A stretch of 60,755 bases of DNA, from contig CAIKTR010000055.1 of NCBI GenBank assembly GCA_903830425.1, positions 1 to 60,755 on the forward strand, written 5' to 3'. The stretch is from an uncultured Opitutia bacterium. Lineage in GTDB: Bacteria > Verrucomicrobiota > Verrucomicrobiia > Opitutales > Opitutaceae. A program made the translations under genes and the position numbers. A model generated the notes under the pieces. It made no database searches. It was not told the origin of the DNA and saw only the letters and a program-made list of their open reading frames with translations. Positions 55,032 through 60,755 of this stretch are shown piece by piece. Positions within the stretch are counted from its first letter, which is position 1. Each line of letters begins with the position of its first letter.

Positions 55032-56120
55032 ATGCACTGGAGAAAAATGATCAGGGTGGCCGCGGTGGCGGGTGGCGTGCTGGCGGTCCGGCTGGCGGCC
55101 GGCGAGGGCGGCGCGACGCCCGCGGCGGAGTCGGCCCCGGGAAACCAGCCGCCCCGGGCGACTGCCACCGCGAGTCCGGCTTACCCGTCGAGCCTGCGGA
55201 CGAGCGGCCTGCGCGGCGAGGTGGTGGTGGAATTTGTGGTGGACCGCGAAGGGCGCGTGACCAACGCCACGGTGGTGCGGTCGCTGAACCCGGCCTTTGA
55301 CGAACCCGCGCTCGAGGCGATCCGCCGGTGGAAGTTCGAGCCGGGCCGCCGGGAGGGCGTGGCGGTGAACACAAAAATGCGGCAGACGATCAGTTTTCAG
55401 AACACCCGGATGGCCAACGGCGGGGAGTCGGGGCTGGTGGTCAGGACCAAGGGGGACCTGGCCGGACTGCCGCCGGAGTTTCGCTACGACGTGGCGCCCA
55501 AGCCGCGCGGCGTCGTGCGGCCGGTTTATCCCTACGCGCTGCTGCGCGACGAGGTGGAGGGCAAGGCGCAGGTGAGGTTTGTCGTCGCGGCGGACGGCAC
55601 GGTCGCCTTCGTGGCGGTCAATTCCGCGGACCGCCCCGAATTCGGCGCCGCCCTGCAGGCCGCGCTCGAGGGCTTCGCCTTCGAGCCGGCGCAACAGGGC
55701 GGAAAACCGGTGCAGGCCCTGCTCACCTTCGAGCAGAAATTCAGCGCCTACGACCGCGACGGGGTGATCACGCATGACGACCGCACCCTGCTGGCCGTGG
55801 AGCGGAAGCACCCCGAGCGGATCGCGGGCGCCGACCGCCTCGACGCGAAGCTGCAGCTGGTTTCGTCGCGGGCGCCGCTGTTCCCCCTCGCCCTGAAGGG
55901 CCGGGTGGCGCAGGGCGAGGCCGTGGTGGAGTTTCTGGTGGATGAGGCGGGCCGGGCGCGGCTGCCGCGCGTGGCGTCCGCCAGCGACCCGGCCTTCGGC
56001 TGGGCCGCCGTGCAGGCCTTGGCGGCATGGCGCTTCGCGCCGCCGAAGAGCGGCGGCAAGGCCGTCATCATCCGTGTGCGCGTGCCCTTCCGGTTCACCG
56101 GCCCGCCCCCCGCGCCGTGA
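55032..56120 (+). CDS. Secreted protein with three tandem TonB C-terminal domains
   Basis: A 362-aa exported protein. After the signal peptide (VAAVAGGVLAVRLAAG) come three TonB_C repeats: VVVEFVVDREGRVTNATVV ... WKFEPG (~65-110), QVRFVVAADGTVAFVAVN ... FAFEPA (~180-230) and AVVEFLVDEAGRARLPRVA ... WRFAPP (~295-345). Each holds the family's V-x-D/A-x-x-G core and closing W/F-x-F-x-P. There is no transmembrane anchor besides the signal and no Pro-rich linker, so it differs from energy-transducing TonB. Function unknown. Confidence 0.82.
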   Translation: MHWRKMIRVAAVAGGVLAVRLAAGEGGATPAAESAPGNQPPRATATASPAYPSSLRTSGLRGEVVVEFVVDREGRVTNATVVRSLNPAFDEPALEAIRRWKFEPGRREGVAVNTKMRQTISFQNTRMANGGESGLVVRTKGDLAGLPPEFRYDVAPKPRGVVRPVYPYALLRDEVEGKAQVRFVVAADGTVAFVAVNSADRPEFGAALQAALEGFAFEPAQQGGKPVQALLTFEQKFSAYDRDGVITHDDRTLLAVERKHPERIAGADRLDAKLQLVSSRAPLFPLALKGRVAQGEAVVEFLVDEAGRARLPRVASASDPAFGWAAVQALAAWRFAPPKSGGKAVIIRVRVPFRFTGPPPAP

Positions 56121-56235
56121 GCCCGCGGCGGGTGCGTCCCGCCCCCGGCCGGGCTTTGGCGTGGCCTTTGCCCGCCCCGCGGTCTAGCGACTCGTCCCTG
56201 CCGGGTGCGCCTGTCGGCCGCCCCGGCTTCCCGCC

Positions 56236-57651
56236 ATGATCCAACTCGTCGCCTCCGAACTCTTCCGCCTCCCGCTCCGGGCCCGCATGCCGTTTCGCTA
56301 CGGCATCGTGACGATGACCGAGGTCTCGCACGTGCTGCTGCGGCTGACGTTCGAGATCGACGGGCAGCGGCACAGCGGCGTCGCCGCCGACCACCTGCCG
56401 CCCAAGTGGTTCACCAAGGATCCGGCCCGGGCGCTGGACGAGGAGATTGTGGAGATGCTCCGGGTGATCCGCGCGGCGGTGGCCCAGGCGCGGCCGCTGC
56501 GGGCGGCGACCCCGTTCCAGTTCTGGCGCGAGCTCTATGCCGCGCAGGCGGCGTGGGGGCGCGAGCAGCAGCTCCCGCCGCTGCTGGTGCACTTCGGCAC
56601 GTCCCTGGTCGAGCGGGCGCTGGTGGACGCCTTTTGCCAGGCCAAGCACCAGCCGCTGGCCGCGGCGCTGCGGGAGAACCTCCTCGGCGTGGACCTCGGG
56701 GCGCTGCATGCGCCGCTGGCGGGCACGAGCCCGCGCGACTGGCTGCCGGCGCGCCCGCCCGAGACGGTGTTCGCCCGCCACACGGTGGGCCTGCTCGATC
56801 CGATCGAGGAGGGCGACATCCTGCCGGCGGACCGGGTGAGCGACGGCCTGCCCCAGTCGCTGGCCGACTGCGTGCGCTTCTACGGGCTGCGGCATTTCAA
56901 GATCAAGATCGACGCCGACGTGGCGCGGGCCCGGGAGCGGCTGCAGCAGATCGCCGGCGTGCTGGCGCGCGAATGCGGGGCGGACTACGCCTTCTCGCTC
57001 GACGGCAACGAGAGCTTCCGGGACCCGGCGGCGTTTGCGTCGCAGCTGCGGGCGCTGCTGGCGGAGCCCGGGCTGCGGGCGTTCTGGCCGCAGCTGCTGT
57101 TCATCGAACAGCCGCTGCACCGCGACGTGGCGCTGGCGCCGGCGGCGGACTGGTCGGCCTGGCCGGACCGGCCGCCGATCATCATCGACGAGTCGGACGC
57201 CGAGATCGGCAGCCTGCCGGCGGCGCTGCGGCTCGGTTATGCGGGGACGAGCCACAAGAACTGCAAGGGGATCTTCAAGGGCGTGGCCCATGCGTGCCTG
57301 CTGGCGCAGCGCCGGGCGGCGGGCCAGCCCGCCATGCTCAGCGGCGAGGACCTCACCAATGTCGGCCCGGTGGCGCTGCTCCAGGACCTCGCGATGCAGG
57401 CGGTGCTGGGCGTGACCAGCGTGGAGCGCAACGGCCACCATTACTTCGCGGGACTCAGCCAGTTTCCCGCCGCGCTCCAGGCGCACACGCTCGCGCACCA
57501 CGGGGACCTCTACACGCGCAGCGCCGCGGGCTGGCCGCGGCTGGACGTGCGCGCCGGCCGGCTCGCGCTCGGCTCCGTCCTGCGTGCGCCGTTCGGCTGC
57601 GCGCCCGGCCTGGACCTGAGCGCGCTGGAAACCGTCGAACTCGGGGTGTGA
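56236..57651 (+). CDS. Enolase-superfamily enzyme, KxK type
   Basis: A 471-aa member of the mandelate racemase/muconate lactonising group, longer than typical (~370-400) because of an insert around residues 150-195. Active-site blocks: HFKIKIDADVARA (Lys-x-Lys), SLDGNESF (Asp metal ligand), FIEQPLHRD (Glu), PIIIDESDAEIGS (Asp/Glu) and GTSHKNCKGIFKG (late Lys). It lacks a signal peptide. With the KxH relative at 52742 and the aldo/keto reductase it may belong to sugar-acid catabolism, but the genes are not in one operon. Confidence 0.8.
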   Translation: MIQLVASELFRLPLRARMPFRYGIVTMTEVSHVLLRLTFEIDGQRHSGVAADHLPPKWFTKDPARALDEEIVEMLRVIRAAVAQARPLRAATPFQFWRELYAAQAAWGREQQLPPLLVHFGTSLVERALVDAFCQAKHQPLAAALRENLLGVDLGALHAPLAGTSPRDWLPARPPETVFARHTVGLLDPIEEGDILPADRVSDGLPQSLADCVRFYGLRHFKIKIDADVARARERLQQIAGVLARECGADYAFSLDGNESFRDPAAFASQLRALLAEPGLRAFWPQLLFIEQPLHRDVALAPAADWSAWPDRPPIIIDESDAEIGSLPAALRLGYAGTSHKNCKGIFKGVAHACLLAQRRAAGQPAMLSGEDLTNVGPVALLQDLAMQAVLGVTSVERNGHHYFAGLSQFPAALQAHTLAHHGDLYTRSAAGWPRLDVRAGRLALGSVLRAPFGCAPGLDLSALETVELGV

Positions 57652-57963
57652 CGGCTCGGGGCGCGCCGACCCGGGGTCGAGCGTCGGGGGTGAAATCCGG
57701 CCGGCGGCCTGGCCACTTGTCGCGCACGCGCCTGGGCGTGTCAGCAGGTGTAGTCTGATGCGCCTGCTCCGCCGCCAGCCGATCAACGTATATTAAATGT
57801 ATATTAAATGTATATTAAATGTATATTAAATGTATATCCCTCTTTTGTAACAGGTTATTAACCGATATATTATGCGACGTCGATATTGATCGTATATATT
57901 TACAAACGAGACGACAATCATGCCGTCGGTAGTTAAAACGTTCTAATGGGTTATCTAACTAGC
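57652..57963. other. Intergenic region, GC-rich then strongly AT-rich
   Basis: A 312-bp gap without a gene. The first ~130 bp are GC-rich like the rest of the window. From about 57781 it switches to AT-rich sequence, holding the 11-bp tandem repeats at 57789, the TATATT/ATATAT-rich stretch to 57902 and a CGACGTCG palindrome at 57875-57882. It probably carries the promoter of the secreted-protein gene downstream and marks a change of base composition. Confidence 0.6.
57789..57837. repeat. 11-bp tandem repeat, 4.5 copies
   Basis: Four perfect copies of TATATTAAATG (57789-57832) and a partial fifth (TATAT, 57833-57837). The 11-bp period is close to one DNA turn, so the copies face the same side of the helix. 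This could be a set of protein-binding sites, an AT-rich curved promoter element, or a slippage-prone microsatellite. Confidence 0.9.
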
Positions 57964-58743
57964 ATGAAATACCCTATTCTATCCGCTGGTTGTTGGTTTC
58001 GTTTCATGCCGCGCCTGCTATGCGGCGTGGTGTTGGCCTGCAGCGTGGGTGACGTGGTGGGCGCGATTGAGGACTGGGATGCGGCGGATCGGTCGCACGT
58101 GTTGACGGTGGATCTGACGCGCGAGGGCCAGAACTTGCTGCCGCCGTCTCCCGATAAGCCGGTCTATTACGTCCCCGTCGTCTTGGGCTATAAAGAGCGC
58201 GGTGAAATCGTGAAGCACTATGAGCGGCGACCGAACGAGGAGGTCATCCTGCGGACGCTGATTGCCACGCTGGAAAAGCAGGGGTACCGCATCGCCTCCA
58301 AGGAATTTCCACCCACGCTCACCCTCTCGTTCGAATGGGGAACCGTGGCGCCGAGTTTCTTGGATAAACGCGTCCTTAACACGGCGGAGATGCGCATGAT
58401 CATCATCGGTGAATCCGAGTGGGATGTGAACAACCGTTACGCCCTCGACGAGATCAACAGTCTCACGGCCCGCCACTATCTCCTGGTGTCCGCCTTTCGC
58501 TATCAACGCACCGCGGTGCAAGGGAAAGAGGATGTATTGCTGTGGCGCGCCCATTCAACGACGAGCGCGTGGGGCGACTACCTCGACGATGTGATTCAAC
58601 CCATGATCAAAATCGCGTCCCATGGCTTCGGTCGCTCCGTCAAACCCGCCGCCTCCTGGTTCAACGAGCGCACCGGCACAGTGAAGTTGGGCGAGCTTAA
58701 AGTGGTCGAAGAGCCACCGACAAACCATCAGCACGAGACGTAG
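57964..58743 (+). CDS. Secreted protein of unknown family, paralogue 1
   Basis: A 259-aa protein with a signal peptide (CWFRFMPRLLCGVVLACSVG). The mature part is homologous to the truncated gene at 59907: shared blocks are LTREGQNLLPP/MTRDGKKLTPP, YERRPNEE/YERKPPDE, TLEKQGYRIASK/MLAKQGYKLASK, LSFEWGTVAP/LVFQWGSIVP, TARHYLLVSAFRYQ/AARHYLMISAFKYR and LLWRAHSTTSAWGDYL/LLWRAHVTTELWGNYL. Not recognised as a named family. The ATG at 57964 was preferred; ATG 57946 is possible. Base composition is less GC-rich than the rest of the window. Confidence 0.7.
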   Translation: MKYPILSAGCWFRFMPRLLCGVVLACSVGDVVGAIEDWDAADRSHVLTVDLTREGQNLLPPSPDKPVYYVPVVLGYKERGEIVKHYERRPNEEVILRTLIATLEKQGYRIASKEFPPTLTLSFEWGTVAPSFLDKRVLNTAEMRMIIIGESEWDVNNRYALDEINSLTARHYLLVSAFRYQRTAVQGKEDVLLWRAHSTTSAWGDYLDDVIQPMIKIASHGFGRSVKPAASWFNERTGTVKLGELKVVEEPPTNHQHET

Positions 58744-58915
58744 CCCCGTTAGTTTTCAGCGTTTTTTGACCGCAGGACAGTTCCCGAATTAGGAGGCCGC
58801 CGGCCAGGGTGTATTTCCGGCGACCGCGTAACTGATGGGGTCCCTCCGCGCATCTATTCGACACATGAATCCAAGCCGCATCCCACCTCTTGGATTCTTA
58901 GCGTACATTCCGCGT

Positions 58916-59707
58916 ATGATGAACCTCACTAGGGTTGTTCTGTTCTTGGCCCTGGGTCTGTCCGGCGCCCTGCTGGGCTTGCGGGCCGCACCTGGGGAAA
59001 GTGACTTCAACATCAATGTGCGTAGCGACGTTGATCGGCCGTTCAAGGGCTTCGGGAAGGAAACCCTCCGCGAACACGGGAAAGTGTACGCCATCATCTC
59101 GATCCAGCAGATCGACAACCCCACCAATAAGCTCGTGCGGCCGGTGAACGAATACGACCTCCTCAAGGACCTGCATCAGGTTCTCACGAACCACGGCTAT
59201 CGCGAGGCCCCGGCGGGCACGACTCCCGATATCCTCCTCACCGTCCTCTACGGCCGCGGTTGGTTGCGCAACCCATACCTGGACGACGGTATGATCGACC
59301 TATACAACGGCGGGATTGAAGGCATCAGGGCCGGTGGGGCGCCGGTCGTGACGATCGTGGGAGTCCCCAAGGATGCGTTTCGACACAAGGATGCCTTCTA
59401 TGAAGAGAAGTTGCAGCGGGCCGAAGGGGAGAAACTCATCATCAACATCACCGCTTGGCAGCCGCCCGAGCCCCGGAAGGCGGGGGCGAAGAAGGCGAAG
59501 CCGAGGCAGTACTGGCGCACCACCATCAATACGGAAGACGCCGACCAAGATTTGAATGTTCTGAAGGAGAAGATGCTCAGAGCCGGCGCGGTCTGCTTCG
59601 ACCAGGTGATTGACCGGGAGGAAATTACCGTGTCCAGCTCCCTTCCCGAAGGGCACGTGGAGGTCGGCATTTCAACCGTGGTCGAGCCGAGCCAAGCGCG
59701 CAAGTAG
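58916..59707 (+). CDS. Secreted protein of unknown function
   Basis: A 263-aa protein with signal peptide (NLTRVVLFLALGLSGALLGL). It has NPTNKLVRPVNEYDLLKDLH, LTNHGYREAPAGTTPDILLT and LIINITAWQPPEPRKAG, a layout (Tyr-rich beta strands, then a helix with a GY turn, then a TPDI strand) resembling DUF4136-type lipoprotein folds and, loosely, its two neighbours. No lipobox. Start ATG 58916 suits the signal peptide; 58835 and 58865 would add unrelated residues. Function unknown; located between two paralogues. Confidence 0.68.
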   Translation: MMNLTRVVLFLALGLSGALLGLRAAPGESDFNINVRSDVDRPFKGFGKETLREHGKVYAIISIQQIDNPTNKLVRPVNEYDLLKDLHQVLTNHGYREAPAGTTPDILLTVLYGRGWLRNPYLDDGMIDLYNGGIEGIRAGGAPVVTIVGVPKDAFRHKDAFYEEKLQRAEGEKLIINITAWQPPEPRKAGAKKAKPRQYWRTTINTEDADQDLNVLKEKMLRAGAVCFDQVIDREEITVSSSLPEGHVEVGISTVVEPSQARK

Positions 59708-59906
59708 CCTACCTCAAACGCACTGTCTTCGACGCGACAGCGAGAGGCGTTATGAATGCCGAACCACACAGCGCAACCGACCTCCCCCAGCTGAGGAGGT
59801 TCATGGTTACGTCACCCCCACTGACGGCGCCATATCTCATGCCTCCACGGCGGCGCGGTTATTGAGTTCATTCGCACGGCGTGAAGTCTCCCATTTTATT
59901 CCCTAC

Positions 59907-60755
59907 ATGAAAAATTTCATTCGGTCGGTGACGTTGAGCAGGAATCAGCCCGCTGCCGGTGTCCCGTTAGCAACCTTCGGATTTCGCCTTTCCCCTCTGT
60001 CCCTGCGTCTTCGTTCCGCTGGCTTGGCTCTGTTGGCTCTGCTGGCCTCCGCACCAATCCTCTGCGCAGCCCCGGTCGATGAACGATTCGTGATCGAGTC
60101 GGTCGACATGACGCGGGACGGCAAGAAGCTGACGCCGCCGACTCACGACCTTCCGACGTACTACCTGGCCATCTTCGATGGCTACAAGGAGTTGGGTAGT
60201 GCGAGCCGAGACTACGAGCGCAAGCCGCCGGACGAGGACACGGCGCGCCAACTCATCACCATGCTTGCGAAGCAGGGCTACAAACTGGCGTCGAAACAGA
60301 ATCGCCCCACCATGGTCCTCGTCTTCCAGTGGGGTTCAATTGTGCCCGTGGAAGTGGATAGTGCCCTCCGGGGACCGAATCAGCCGCCGTTGCCCGGCCA
60401 TGTCACCAATGCGAGTGAGATCCGGGCGTATGTCGTGGGCGAGCGCGCGCGCGACCTCGATCGCCATGCCGCCTACTATTCCGAGATGTCGAGCCTCGCG
60501 GCACGGCATTATCTGATGATCTCTGCCTTCAAGTACCGCAACACCGACGAGGGCGACGAGATTTTGCTCTGGCGGGCCCACGTCACCACCGAGCTGTGGG
60601 GAAATTATCTGGCGGAGGTCTTGCCTCTAATGATCGCGCACGCCGCGCCAATTCTGGGTCGGAATGTGCCGCCTGGGGGCGGTTGGACGCCGACGAATCC
60701 CCATGTAACGATCGGAACACCGGTGGTTATACCGGACGCAAATTCAGCTGAGAAA
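59907..60755 (+). CDS. Secreted protein of unknown family, paralogue 2 (3' end outside window)
   Basis: Open frame of 283 codons from ATG 59907 to the right edge without a stop, so the gene is truncated by the window. The N-terminus is a long signal peptide (hydrophobic part LAGLALLALLASAPILC-like, before AAPVDERFVIE). The mature part is homologous to the protein at 57964 over its whole visible length, with an added PNQPPLPGHVTN loop and a GGGWTPTNPHVTIG tail. It must be secreted; role unknown. Preceded by a 199-bp gap with an ACCTCC/GGAGGT inverted pair at about 59791-59811. Confidence 0.75.
   Translation, partial: MKNFIRSVTLSRNQPAAGVPLATFGFRLSPLSLRLRSAGLALLALLASAPILCAAPVDERFVIESVDMTRDGKKLTPPTHDLPTYYLAIFDGYKELGSASRDYERKPPDEDTARQLITMLAKQGYKLASKQNRPTMVLVFQWGSIVPVEVDSALRGPNQPPLPGHVTNASEIRAYVVGERARDLDRHAAYYSEMSSLAARHYLMISAFKYRNTDEGDEILLWRAHVTTELWGNYLAEVLPLMIAHAAPILGRNVPPGGGWTPTNPHVTIGTPVVIPDANSAEK

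Noticed and set aside
57789-57837. CRISPR array or plasmid origin iterons
   Set aside because: The repeats are 11 bp and directly abutting with no spacers, and no cas, rep or DnaA-box features are adjacent.

Overview
The window is about 61 kb of GC-rich, densely coded bacterial DNA. Gene families, GTG starts, sparse Shine-Dalgarno sites, GH2 and GDSL hydrolases, secreted TonB-C proteins and above all a large expansion of uroporphyrinogen-decarboxylase-like (URO-D-like) proteins suggest a polysaccharide-degrading Verrucomicrobiota, probably Opitutaceae. This placement is inference; no rRNA or other marker lies in the window. No tRNA, rRNA, CRISPR, IS element or phage gene was seen.

Layout. 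1-4073: end of a sugar ABC permease pair, a URO-D-like protein and a convergent Gfo/Idh/MocA oxidoreductase. 4121-7921 (minus): operon of a CHASE2 adenylate/guanylate cyclase, SH3-like protein, M48 protease and haem-binding protein. 8085-23242: mostly housekeeping and peripheral genes: YkgJ-type protein, pyruvate carboxylase, M28 peptidase, nitronate monooxygenase-like protein, a second lone URO-D-like gene, DUF2721, glycyl-tRNA synthetase, TPMT-like methyltransferase, an unknown 492-aa protein divergent from a GH2 glycosidase, and a SOUL protein.

23431-50 kb is the striking part. An AraC-type regulator precedes a plus-strand one-carbon operon: fused MetV-MetF, methyl-THF:corrinoid methyltransferase, formate-THF ligase, OFA-type formate/oxalate carrier, and a homocysteine methyltransferase/MetF fusion. 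It is followed by a corrinoid protein, its presumed reductive activator (RACo/ASKHA), a DUF1638 protein, a second homocysteine methyltransferase and twelve diverse URO-D-like putative methyltransferases. Together these are the four components of an acetogen-type O-demethylase (MT I, corrinoid protein, MT II, activator), but with twelve MT I candidates around one corrinoid protein and no CODH/acetyl-CoA synthase. I infer a hub-and-spoke system that strips methyl groups from many methylated substrates, loads them on THF, and oxidises them to formate (ATP through Fhs run in reverse, formate leaving by the OFA carrier) or passes them to methionine.

50-57.7 kb: a GDSL hydrolase closes the methyltransferase block; then an Mpo1-like membrane protein, two TonB-C proteins (one with three tandem domains), two enolase-superfamily enzymes and an aldo/keto reductase, consistent with sugar or sugar-acid breakdown. 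57.65-60.75 kb: an AT-rich intergenic region with 11-bp tandem repeats, then three secreted proteins of unknown function, two clearly paralogous; the last runs off the right edge.
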